Source: Typhlomys cinereus (Eukaryota; Chordata; Mammalia; Rodentia; Platacanthomyidae). From it: a stretch of 64,000 nt of DNA. Positions 48,501-59,800 of this stretch are shown here, piece after piece; within the stretch, counting starts at the first letter, position 1, and each line of letters begins with the position of its first letter. The translations under genes and the position numbers were made by a program. Where the stretch lies: the NCBI GenBank assembly GCA_023101885.1, contig JALPQD010000835.1:1-64000 (forward strand), read 5' to 3'. The notes below the pieces were generated by a model. The model was not told the origin of the DNA and made no database searches. It saw only the letters and a list, made by a program, of their open reading frames with translations.

Positions 48501-49989
48501 ACCATTGACTATCGCACAACAAGTGTGATTTTCTCCTGATCACAAAGAGTTACAGTACAGAAACTTCTGTAGGATATGTATCCCAACGAAGTGCACTTGC
48601 AATATTTGACTCTGAGTCATCCTCACTTGGTTAACTATTTTGGAAAAGTCATGGCCTGCTTCATCATGTTCCATGGAAATGTGGAACAACAACTTTTATT
48701 TTCTCCTGAAAATAAAGAGTTACAGTATAGGAACTTCCGTAGGATACTTACCTGTAAGACATGCACGTGCAATATTTGACTCTGAAACCTCCTCACTTGG
48801 TTCAATATTTTGGAAAATCATGGCCTGCATGAACATCTTATATGCAAATGTCGCAAAACAGTGTGATCTTCTTCTGATCACAAAGAGTTACATTATAGAA
48901 ACTTCTGTAATGACACTTGTCCTTAAGAAGTGCACTTGCAACATTTGACTCAGAGTCCTCCTCACTTGGTTCACTCTTTTGGAAAATCATGGCCTGTGTG
49001 AACATGTTCCATGCAAATGTCACAAAACAAGGATCATTTTCGCCTGAATGCAAATGTTACAGTGTAGAAACCTCTCTAGGATACTTATCCCCAAGAAGTG
49101 CACTTCCTACATTTGATTCTGAATCCTCCGCACTTGGTTCACTATTTTGGAAATCATCTCCTGCATGAATAGGTTCCATGGAAACGTCGCAAAACAAGTG
49201 TGATTTTCGGCAGAACACAAAGAGGTACAGTATAGAAACTTCTGTAGGATACTTATCACTAAGAATAGCACTTGCAACATTTGGCTCCGAGTCCTTCTCC
49301 CCGGTTCACTATTTTGGAATATCATAGCTTGTGTGTAAGTGTTCCACTCACTGTTGCACAACAAGTGTGACTTTCTCTTGATCACAAAGAGTTACAGTAT
49401 AGAAACTTCTGTAGGATACGTATCCCAACGAAGTGCACTTGCAACATTTGACTCTGAGTCATCTGCACTTGGTTAACTATTTTGGAAAAATCATGGCCTG
49501 CTTCAACATGTTCCATGGAAATGTGGCACAACAACTCCTATTTTCTCCTGAACACAAAGAGTTAGAGTATAGGAACTTCCGTAGGATACTTACTGGTTAG
49601 AAGTGCACGTGCAAAATTTGACTGTGAACACTCCTCACTTGGTTCACTATTTTGGAAAATCATGGCCTGCGTGAACATGTTATATGCAAAGGTCGCAAAA
49701 CAAGTGTGATCTTCTCCTGAACACAAAGTGTTACAGTATAGAATCTTCTGTAGGATACTAATCCCTAAGAAGTGCACTTCCAACATTTGACTCTCAGTCT
49801 TCCTCACTTGGTTCACTCTTTTGGAAAATCAAGGCCTGCGTGTACATATTCCATGAAAACGTCACAAAACAGTGTGATTTTCTCCTGAACATAAACAGTT
49901 ACAACGTGTGAACATCTAGAGGATTCTTATCACTGAGAAGTGAAAGTGAAACATGTGGATTTGACGCTTCCTCACTTGTCACTATTTTC
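45506..49989 (+). repeat. Satellite block 4b: mixed organisation
   Basis: Type-1 monomers recur near 45578, 47090, 48591 and 49433, steps of 1512, 1501 and 842 bp, so two consecutive nine-monomer units are followed by a five-monomer one. This is the clearest 1.5-kb HOR in the window. The block ends at the left target duplication of L1 number 3. Confidence 0.92.
49973..49989. repeat. Target-site duplication, left copy, L1 number 3
   Basis: CACTTGTCACTATTTTC here equals 56866-56882. The inferred first-strand nick is TTTT/CA, close to the L1 endonuclease preference TTTT/AA. The last C may belong to either side. Confidence 0.92.
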
Positions 49990-50993
49990 TTTTCTTTTTT
50001 TTTATTAACATTTAATTATACATTTAAAAATTGTTTTACCAGTTCCCTCCTTCCCCCCTCCTCCCCCCGAACCCCCTCCTGTCCCTCCTTTCCCTCCCCA
50101 TCCCCCAGTGCCTCCCCCCCAATTCCCAGAGAGTCCTTTATTGTGTATGCCTAACTCTCCACTGGGTCCTCCTCTCCGATGACATAAAAGGACCCAGTGG
50201 AATTTCCATAAGCCCTTTCTCTTGTTCCCCTTAAGCATAGGATCACTACTATGGCTGTCAATCCCTTGCCTCAAGGGGTCTCGGTGCCCTTAACAGATGC
50301 TAGACTTTATGAGGGCAACAATGCATTGGACAGTGCGCAGGGCATGCAAAGTCCCATTATGATTGCTTTGGCCCCAACTATTGTTGAGAATCTTGCAAAT
50401 CGTTGCTCCTCCCATCCTTTTGCTCTTACAATCTTACCGCCCCCTCTTCTGCAAATGTCCCTGAGCTCCAGGATGGGGAGAGATTAGGCTGGCCTAGTTC
50501 TAGGTGATTGATATAGAGTCTCTAAAGTTCTGGATTGTGGTTGGTCGATTTTCTTTTGCAGTTTTGCTGCTCCTGCAAACCCTTCACGCCATTCTGCTGG
50601 GCACTGTATGTCACCCCCTGGCCAGAGACAAAAGCTGTTAAACTGGAGTCTTGTTATAATAGCACATTCAAGGGTAGATGTAATAAGAGTAGGAAACCTC
50701 AGTGAGGGAGGGGTCCATCACCCATTTGCAAAATGATTACTTTTTATCTGCTAGACTGTATGCCCCCCCTTCTGGTGAAATCAGGAAAGAACGTCTGTGA
50801 ACTTAACCAGGTTTCTCATTACTTACTTGCAGACCTTGATGGAGGCCTATTTTCTCTGCTGTAACATGGTCCCCTCTCTCCTTGTTTCTGGTTTGGCCCT
50901 CCTACCCCATCTCTCTTGTTCATAATCCTTGCAATTACTGTGTTACATAGGTTTACTTTTAAGTGTCTCAATGTGAGCTGGGTGAGTTTGGTA
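49990..50993 (-). other. L1 number 3 3' UTR and tail
   Basis: This is collinear with the 3' UTR of L1 number 1. The sense-strand G-rich tract is the complement of about 50040-50125. The A-rich tail is the complement of 49990-50035 and includes a pure run of nine bases and an AATAAA-like signal. Confidence 0.85.
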
Positions 50994-53900
50994 CTAGGAG
51001 CCACCTATTAAGGAGTACATACGGCGCTCAATTTTCTGGGTTTGGGATACTTCACTTAATATAATTCTTTCTAATGACATCCATTTCCCAGCAAATTCCA
51101 GTAATTCATCATTTTTGATGGCTGAGTAGTACTCCATTGTATAGATGTACCACAGTTTCCTTATCCACTCATCAACTGTTGGACATTTAGGTTGATTCCA
51201 TGACGTTGCTATTGTAAACAGTGCTGCTATGAACATGGTCGAGCTTGTGCTATCGAGGCGAACCTCTGCTGCATGGGGGGTTATTCCCAAAAGTGGGATA
51301 GCAGGGTCATATGACATTTCAATCTTTAAATTCTTTAAGAATCTCCAGACAGCTCGCCAGAGTGGCTGTATGAGCCTGCATTCCCACCAACAATGTAGGA
51401 GAGTTCCCCTCTCTTCACATCCTCTCCAGCATTTCTCGTTGTTTGTATTGTGGATTTTTGCCATCCTGACCGGGGTGAGATGATATCTCAGGGAAGTTTT
51501 GATTTGCATTTCCCTGATGGCGAAGGAAGTGGAGCATTTTTTAAGATATTTGTTAGACATTTTAATTTCATCCCTGGTAAAGTTTCTTTGAAGTTCCAGG
51601 GCCCATTTATTAATTGGGCCAGTGTTTTCCTTGGTGTTTAGTTTTCTAAGTTCTTTGTGCACTCTGGACAGTAGAGCTCTGTCAGATATGTGGTTAGTGA
51701 AGATTTTCTCCCATTCTGTGGGTTGCCTTTGTGCTCGTGTGACAATCTCTTTAATTTCACAAGATCCCAACTGTTGAGAGTTGGTAGCAGTGACTGTGCC
51801 ATTGGATGTCTGTTTAGGAAGTGTTGGCCTAGCCAAATCAGCTCGAGGGAGTTCCCTATCCTTTCAACTATGGTTTTTAAAGTCTCTGGCCTGATATCAA
51901 GGTCCTTGATCCATTTGGAATTAAATCTTGTACATAGTGACAAGTATGGGTCCAGCTTTAATCTTCTGCATGTGGAGATCCAGTTTTGCAAGCACCATTT
52001 GTTGAAGATGCTGTTCTTTTTCCATTGGAATTTTTGGGCCCCTTTGTCAAAGACCAAATGGCTATATTTTTGTGGGCTTATATCTGGGTCTTCAATCCTT
52101 ATCCATTGATCTGTGTGTCTATTTTGGAGCCAGTACCAGGCTGTCTTTATAACTATGGATTTGTAGTATAAACTAAGGTTTGGTATGGTAATACCTCCAG
52201 CAGTGTTTTTGTTACTCAGGATTGTCTTTGCTATCCTGGGTCTTTTGTGCCTCCATATGAATTTTGAGATTATTTGGTCAACTTCTTTAAAGAATTGCTT
52301 TGGGATTTTAATTGGTATAGCATTGATTTTGTCTATTGCCTTTGGTAGGATGGTCATTTTTACGATATTGATTCTACCAATCCAGGAACATGGGAGGTCT
52401 TTCCACCTTCTGGTGTCTTCTGCTATTTCTTTCTTTAGGGTTTTAAAGTTTTCATTGTAAAGGTCTTTTACCTCCTTGGTTAGGTTTATACCAAGGTATT
52501 TCATTTTTTTAAGGGCTATAATAAATGGGATTGTTTCTCTCAAGGCTTTTTCACTTCTTTCATTCTGGGCATATAGGAAGGCCTCTGATTTTTGCACATT
52601 TATTTTGTATCCTGCCACCCTGCTGAACTTTTCAATTAGTTCCAGGAGCTTCCTGGTGGAATTTTTGGGATCCCTCAGGTATAAGATCATGTCGTCTGCA
52701 AATAGGGATAGTTTGACTTCTTCCTTGCCGATTTGAATCCCTCTTATGTCCCTTTGTTATCTTATGGCTTCAGCTAAGACTTCAAGTACAATATTGAATA
52801 GAAGTGGTGAGAGTGGACAGCCTCCTCTAGTTCCTGATCGAAGTGGGAATGCTTCCAATTGTTCCCCATTGAGCATAATCCTTGCTGTGGGCTTGTTGTA
52901 TACAGCTTTTATTATATTGATAAAGGTTCCTTCCATTCCTACAGTCTCTAGCGTTTTGATCATAAAAGGCTGTTGGATTTTTTCAAAGGCTTTTTCTGCA
53001 TCTATGGAGAGTATCATGTGGTCTTGGACTTTGGACTGGTTTACATGATGAATTACATTTATTGATTTGCGTATGTTGAACCAACCTTGTGTGGCGGGGA
53101 TGAAGCCTACTTGGTCCCCGTGAATGATCTTTTTGATATGTTTTTGAATCCGATTTGCTAAGCCTTTGTTGAGAATCTTTGCATCTGTGTTCATCAGAGA
53201 GATCGGCCTATAGTTTTCTTTTTTAAGTGCATCTTTATTAGGTTTTGGGATTAAGACGATATTAGCTTCATAGAAGGAATTTGGCAGTGTTCCTTCCTTT
53301 GCTATTTGATGGAACAGTTTAAGGAGTATTGGTGTTATTAACTCCTTAAATGTCTGGTAGAATTCTGTGCTGAATCCATCTGGCCCAGGACATTTTTTGG
53401 TGGGAAGATTCGAGATTACTTCTTCAATTTCCTTGTATGGTATTGGACTATTTAAATAATTCACAACTTCCTGATTCAATTTATGTAGGTTGTGTTTACT
53501 TAGAAATTCATCCATCTCTTTTGTGTTGTCAAACTTCACAGAGTATAAGTTTTTGAAATATGATGTTATAATTCTCTGGATTTCTTGGGTATCTGTAGTG
53601 ATAACTCCATGTTCATTTCTAATTTTGTTAATTTGGGTTTTCTCTCTCTTGCTTTTGGTTAATTTAGCTAGGGGTGTATCAATCTTATTGATTTTTTCAA
53701 AGAACCAGCTTTTTGACTGGTTGATTTTCTCTATCATTTTCTTAATCTCGATTTCAGATATTTCTCCCCTTATTTTGCTAATCTCCTCTCTTCTATTACT
53801 TTTGGAATCAGATTACTCAAGTTTCTCCAAAGCCTTAAGCTGCATCGTTAAATTATTTATTTCTGATGTTTCCAATTTTCTGATGTAGGCATTAAGAGCT

Positions 53901-54802
53901 ATGAACTTACCTCTTAGAACAGCTTTCATTGTGTCCCAGAGATTCTGGTAAGTTGTATTTTCATTTTCGTTCACTTTCAGAAAATCTTGAATTTCCTTTT
54001 TAATTTCTTCCTGAATCCAGTTCTCATTCAGCATCATATTGTTAAGTTTCCAGGAGTTAGTGTATTTTGTCTTGTTTGTTTGTTTTGTTGTGGATGTCCA
54101 GCTTTAGGCCGTGGTGGTCTGATAGGGCACAGGCTAGAATTTTGACTTTTTTGTATTTGTGTAGATTCATTTTGTGGCCCAATATGTGATCTATTGTGGA
54201 GAAAGTTCTGTGTGCTGCTGAGAAAAATGTGTATTCTTTGGTACGTGGGTGAAAAGTTGGATAGAGATCTGTAAGGTCCATTTCAGTAAGGGTTTGGTTA
54301 AGTTCCAAAGTGTCTCTGTTAAGCTTTTGACCTGTTGATCTATCCCATGTTGAGAGGGCGGTGTTGAAATCCCCGAGAATTATCGTTTGGGGGTTGATTT
54401 CTTGCTTTAGACGCTGTAGGGTTTTCTTAATGAATGTGGAGGGGCCCATATTGGGTGCATATATGTTCAGTATTGTGAAGTCTTCCTGGTGAATTGTACC
54501 TGTGACTAAAATGTAGTATCCATCTGTGTCTCTTATGATTTTCTTGGTTTGAAGTCCACTTTGTCTGAAAGCATAATTGCTACCCCTGCCTGTTTCCTGG
54601 TTCCATTAGCTTGCAAGATTTTGGACCAGCCTTTCATTCTTATGACGTGCCTATCTTTTGTGGTGAGATGACTTTCCTGAAGGCAGCAGATTGTTGGATT
54701 GCGGTTTTTAATCCAAGTTTGTAATCTATGTCTCTTAATCGGTGAGTTAATGCCGTTGACATTTAATGTTATAATGGAGAAATTATTTTTAATTCTGGAC
54801 AT
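50994..54802 (-). pseudogene. L1 number 3 ORF2p, multiple frameshifts and stops
   Basis: The frame opens at 54802 for 89 residues. It shifts at about 54543-54547 by the same 1-bp loss seen in L1 number 2. Further breaks split the endonuclease into pieces (54057-54449 with ILGDFN and SDHH, 53813-54037), with a stop near 53812. The reverse transcriptase is split by a stop near 52756, just before FADDM. A deletion near 51751 removes about 18-20 bp and shifts the frame again. The C-terminal piece ends at the normal stop (50994-50996), and its cysteine-rich motif has G to E (CWRGCEERG). It is non-functional as encoded, although the motif order is that of a complete ORF2p. Confidence 0.95.
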
Positions 54803-54858
54803 TTTTTATGTTTAGTAGATTTTGTAAGCATGATGTTTGATATTTATATTTTTTGGTA

Positions 54859-55920
54859 TTATACTTCCCTTCTGTCCTCCTGGATACGCTTGTTCTTTTC
54901 TTCAAGCTTGAGTATCATTTCTAGCATTTTTTGAAGGCCTGGTTTGGTAGACATGTATCCCTTCAAGTTGTCTTTGTGCTGAAAAACTTTTCTTTCTCCC
55001 TCAATCATGACAGATAGTTTTGCCGGGTATATCAGTCTGGGTTGGCATTTTTGCTCATTTAATACTTGAAGTATGTCTCTCCAAGCTCTTCTTGCTTTTA
55101 CTGTTTCCATTGAGTAGTCATTTGTTATTCTAATAGGTTTACCTTTAAAAGTGACTTGCTTTTTTTCTCTTGAAGCTCTCAGCACCTTTTCTTTGTCTTG
55201 AATGTGGAGTGTTTTGACTATTATTTGCCGTGGCGATTTTCTATTTTGGTCATATCTGTTTGGAGTGCGAAATGCCTCTTGTATTTGGATAGGCCTCTCA
55301 TTCTTTAGTTGTGGGAAGTTTTCATTTATGATGAATTGAAGTATTTCCTCAGGTGTGGTATTTTGGGATTCTTGTTCTGGTATTCCATGAATGCGCATGT
55401 TAGGCTTCTTCAGGGTGTCCCATATTTCTTGAATGCTCCTCTCCAGTATCTTTTTGGCTTTAACAATCTCTTCCATTGAGCTGGTTAATTCTCCTACTTT
55501 GTCTTCAAGATCTGAGATTCTATTTTCTGCCTCATTTGTTCTGCTGATAAGACTCTCTGTAGAGTTTTGGGTTGAAGATAACTTATCTCTTAGTTCAATT
55601 TTAAACTCTGCCTGAGACCATTTTACCTGCTCTATACCTATTTTTGTTTCTTGAACTGTTTTTCTCAACTCCTCCAGGTTCCTGTTGTGTTCCTGTTCAA
55701 AGTGGTTGACACGGTTATTTAACTCTTCTCGGATTTCCTCTTTCATATTATTGATCATGGTAATGATCATACTCTGAAAGTCGTTATGTTGGGTCTGGCT
55801 TTCATGGCTATTTTCTTTGGATTTGTTCTGGTCGCAATCCATCGTTATGGGATTGATTCTTTTGGTGGGAGATTGTTCTTGGGGTTTGTTTCTCGTGGAT
55901 CTGCACTTTGACTTGTACAT
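54859..55920 (-). CDS. L1 number 3 ORF1p, intact
   Basis: The 353-residue ORF is the same length as in L1 number 1 and nearly identical to it. The start MYKSKCRSTRNK, coiled-coil region (about residues 50-165), RRM-like domain (RTPNRYDQNRKSPRQIIV) and C-terminal domain (ASREKKQVTFKGKPI, YPAKLSVM) are all in frame. ORF1p is the RNA-coating trimeric chaperone of the L1 particle. An intact ORF1 next to a heavily broken ORF2 may be chance, since ORF1 is 3.6 times shorter. Whether it is expressed cannot be judged from sequence. Confidence 0.94.
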   Translation of the reverse strand: MYKSKCRSTRNKPQEQSPTKRINPITMDCDQNKSKENSHESQTQHNDFQSMIITMINNMKEEIREELNNRVNHFEQEHNRNLEELRKTVQETKIGIEQVKWSQAEFKIELRDKLSSTQNSTESLISRTNEAENRISDLEDKVGELTSSMEEIVKAKKILERSIQEIWDTLKKPNMRIHGIPEQESQNTTPEEILQFIINENFPQLKNERPIQIQEAFRTPNRYDQNRKSPRQIIVKTLHIQDKEKVLRASREKKQVTFKGKPIRITNDYSMETVKARRAWRDILQVLNEQKCQPRLIYPAKLSVMIEGERKVFQHKDNLKGYMSTKPGLQKMLEMILKLEEKNKRIQEDRREV

Positions 55921-56865
55921 TGTTGTTTTGTTTTTCAGAACCTTTCAGTTTCTGTGTGTTTGTCACTGAACCGATGTAGTTGGTATTGTTACACCTGCCA
56001 GTTGTTACTAGTGCTTGCCTTGGATTGGGTATGTTTGTGTATTGGTATTGTTATATCCTAGATGAGACTACTAGGATGTTAGTATGTCAGTTAAGTAACC
56101 AGGGGATGAATATAAGTATGGTAGTGCACTTTTACAATCTAGTGTCTTGGTGAAATGTGAGGGTGGGTCGTGTACTCCCTGGAGTTGTATGTTTTTGGGG
56201 TGGCTGTATGAGGAAGCTGACCTACAACATTGATACTAGAAAGGATCAGTAAGGTGAAAGAAAAGAAAAAGAGAAAGAAAAAAGAAAAAAAAAAGGTTTA
56301 CTTATCTTTAGGCTGGATGTGAAGAGTCTCGCATGTGATACAATGGTTGTAGTGAAGTCCAGATGTATGGCCTGTGTTCTCTTTGTTCCTTAGAGTTTTG
56401 CTTGAGTTTCCTTTGTACTCTATTGAATTCTGACTAGCAGTGTGACTTCCGTGGACCACTTGCGTAGGTCCCCGGTGGGCCAGAGAGGCAGAGGGTCTGA
56501 TGTTGATGGCAGAATACTTCACCTGCGACCTGAGGGGGGGCAGAGGGGCGCGGGGTTGGGAGGGCACAAGGGGCTGGTGTCCGGGGCGGTGCCCCGGAGG
56601 CTAAGCTGGCGGACACACGCGGGTGCTGCTGGCCGGGCGGCTCGGCTCCGGGTTGGGGGGCGGGACTGGGAGGGGCTCTCTCTCACCTGGGCTCTGGTTC
56701 TGGTTAGGCGCGGAGAGGAGGCTGGGGGCAAAGCCAGCGGCCGCGCACGAGGGTGCTGCTGGCCGGGCGGCTAGGCTCCGCGGTGGGGGGCAGGGCTAGG
56801 AGGGGCTCGCTCTCACCTGGGCCCTGATCGGGGTACGGCGCAGAGGTGGGGCTGGGGGCAAAGCC
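55921..56865 (-). promoter_or_regulatory. L1 number 3 5' UTR with GC-rich promoter repeats
   Basis: The distal part (56865 to about 56520 on the minus strand) holds about 2.5 GC-rich units of 130 bp. The marker GGTGCTGCTGGCCGGGCGGC occurs at 56622 and 56752. The proximal leader of about 600 bp is shared with L1 number 1, including A-rich purine tracts at about 56255-56295. It is interpreted as the internal promoter by analogy with other mammalian L1s. Confidence 0.72.
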
Positions 56866-56882
56866 CACTTGTCACTATTTTC
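56866..56882. repeat. Target-site duplication, right copy, L1 number 3
   Basis: This is a perfect 17-bp copy of 49973-49989, followed by AAGTTCATTACAGGCC, the normal continuation of a type-4 monomer. Confidence 0.92.
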
Positions 56883-59800
56883 AAGTTCATTACAGGCCTG
56901 AAAATAGTGGGTAGAATCAGCACAAATTGAATGCTTTTTTCTCCAGAACACAAAGTTTTACAGTCTAGAAACCTATGTAGGATACTTATCCCAAAGAAGA
57001 GCACATGCTACATATGACTGTGAATCCTCTTCAATTGGATCACGATTTTGGAAGGTAATGACATGCATGAACATGTTCACAGAAACGTCATACAACAAGT
57101 GTGATTTCCTCCTGAACAAAAAGTTACAGTAGAGAAACTTCTGTAACGACAGTTATCCTAAATATTGCACTTGCAGCATTTGACACAGAGTCCTCCTCAC
57201 TTGGTTCACTATTTTGGAAATTCATGGCCTGCGTGAACATGTTCCATGCAAATGTCACAAAAAAAGGTTGATTTTCTCCTGATAGCAACTGTTACAGTGT
57301 AGAATCTTCTATACGACACTTATCCCTAAGAAGTGCACTTCCAACAATTACTCTCGGTTTCCTCACTTGGTTCACTCTTTTGGAAAATCAAGGCCTGCGT
57401 GAACATATCCCATGAAAACGTCACAAAACCAGTGTGATTTTCTCCTGAACATAAAAAGTTACAATGTATGAACATCTACAGGATTCTTATCTCTGAGAAG
57501 TGACAGTGAAACGTGAATTTGACGCTTCCTCACTTGGTCACTATTTTCAAGCTCATTACAGGCCTGAACATAGTTGGTAGAATCAGCCCAAAACGAATGT
57601 TTTTCTCCAGAACACAAAGTTTTACAGTCTAGAAACCTGTGTAGGATACTTATCCCAAAGAAGTGCACATGCTACATATGACTGTGAGTCCTCTTCACTT
57701 GGGTCAGGATTTTGGAAGGGAATGACATGCGTGAACATGTTTCATGGAAACGTCGTACAACAAGTGTGATTTCCTCCTGAACACAAAGAGTTAGAGTAGA
57801 GAAATTTCTGTAACGACACTTATCCTAAAGAAGTGCACTTGGAACATTTGACTCAGAGTCCTCATCATTTGGTTCACTATTTTGGCAAATCATGGCTTGT
57901 GTGAACATGTGCCATACAAATGTCACAAAACAAGTATTATTTTCTCCTGAATGCACATGTTACAGTATACAAACTTCTGTAGGATACTTATCCCTAAGAG
58001 GTGCACCTCCAGCATTTGACTCTGAATCCTCCTCACTTGGTTCACTATTTTGGAAAATCATGGCCTGTGTGAACATGTGCCATGCAAATGTCACAAAACA
58101 AGTATGATTTTCTCCTGAACGCAAATGTTACAGTGTAGAAACGTCTCTAGGATACTTAACACCAAGAAGTGCACTTCCTACATTTGATTCTGAATCCTCC
58201 GCACTTGGTTCACTATTTTGGAAATCATCTCCTGCATGAATAGGTTCCATGGAAATGTCACAAAACAGGTGTGATTTTCTGCAAAACACAAAGAGGTACA
58301 GTATCGAAACTTCTGTAGGATACTTACCACTAAGAATTGCACTTCCAACAGTTGACTCTGAGTCCTCCTCACTTGGTTCACTATTTTGGAAAGTCATAGC
58401 CTTCGTGAACATGTTCCATGGAAGCATTCCAAAACAAGTGTGATACTCTCCTGAACACAAAGAGTTACAGTATAGTAACTTTTGTGGGATACTTACCACT
58501 AAGAAGAAGAGCACTTGCAACATTTGACTCTGAGTCCTTCTCTCTTGGTTCACTATTTTGGAATATCATGGTTTGCGTGTAAATGTACCATTGACTGTCG
58601 CACAACAAGTGTGACTTTCTCCTGATCACGAAGAGTTACAGTATAGGAACTTTCGTAGGATACTGACCGGTAAGAAGTACACTTGCAACATTTAACTCGG
58701 AGTCCTCCTCATTTGGTTCACTATTTTGTAAAATCATGGCCTGTGTGAACATGTGCCGTTCAAATATCACAAAACAAGTATGATTTTCACCTAAACACAA
58801 ATGTTACAGTACAGAAACTTCTCTAGGATACTTATCCCTAAGAAGTGAAATTCCAACATTTGACTCTGAATCCTCCGCACTTGGTACACTATTTTTGAAA
58901 ATCATGGCCTGCGTGAACATGTTATATGCCAATGTTGCAAAACATGTATGATCTTCTCCTGAATACAAAGTGTAACAGTACAGAATCTTCTGTAGGATAC
59001 TTATCCCTAAGAAGTGCACCTCCAACATTTGACTCTCAGTCCTCCTCACTTGGTTCACTATTTTGGAAAATCAATGCCTGCGTGAACATATTCCATGAAA
59101 ACGTCACAAAACCAGTGTGAATTTCTCCTGAACATGAAAAGTTACAACGTATGAACATCTACAGGATTCTTATCACTGAGAAGTGAAAGTGAAACATGTG
59201 AATTTGACGCTTCCTCACTTGGTCACTATTTTCAAGCTCATTACAGGCCTGAACATAGTTGGTAAAAGCAGCACAAAACCAATATTGTTTTCTCCAGAAC
59301 ACAAAGTTTTACAGTCTAGAAACCTGTGTAGGATACTTATCCCACAGAAGTGCACATGCTACATATGACTGTGAGTCCTCTTCACCTGGTTCACGATTTT
59401 GGAAGGGAATGACATGCGTGAACATGTTTCATGGAAATGTCATACAACAAGTGTGACTTTCTCCTGAACACAAAGATTTACAGTATAGAAACTTGTGTAG
59501 GATACGTATCCCAACGAAGTGCACTTGCAACATTTGACTCTGAGTCATCCGCACTTGGTTAACTATTTTGGAAAAATCATGGCCTGCTTCAACATGTTCC
59601 ATGGAAATGTGTCACAACAACTGTTATTTTCTCCTGAACACAAAGAGTTACAGTACAGGAACTTCCGTAGGATACTTACTGGTAAGAAGTGCACGTGCAA
59701 AATTTGACTCTGAACACTCCTCACTTGGTTCACTATTTTGGAAAATCATGGCCTGCGTGAACATGTTCTATGCAAAGGTCGCAAAACAAGTGTGATCTTC

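Larger units (their letters stand above)
49990..56865 (-). mobile_element. LINE-1 number 3, full-length structure
   Basis: The element runs right to left: 5' UTR (56865-55921), intact ORF1 (55920-54859), broken ORF2 (54802-50994), 3' UTR and tail (50993-49990). A 17-bp target duplication flanks it. An uninterrupted paralogous copy of the target lies at about 60059, confirming both ends. Its 5' repeats and 3' end match L1 number 1. Confidence 0.97.
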
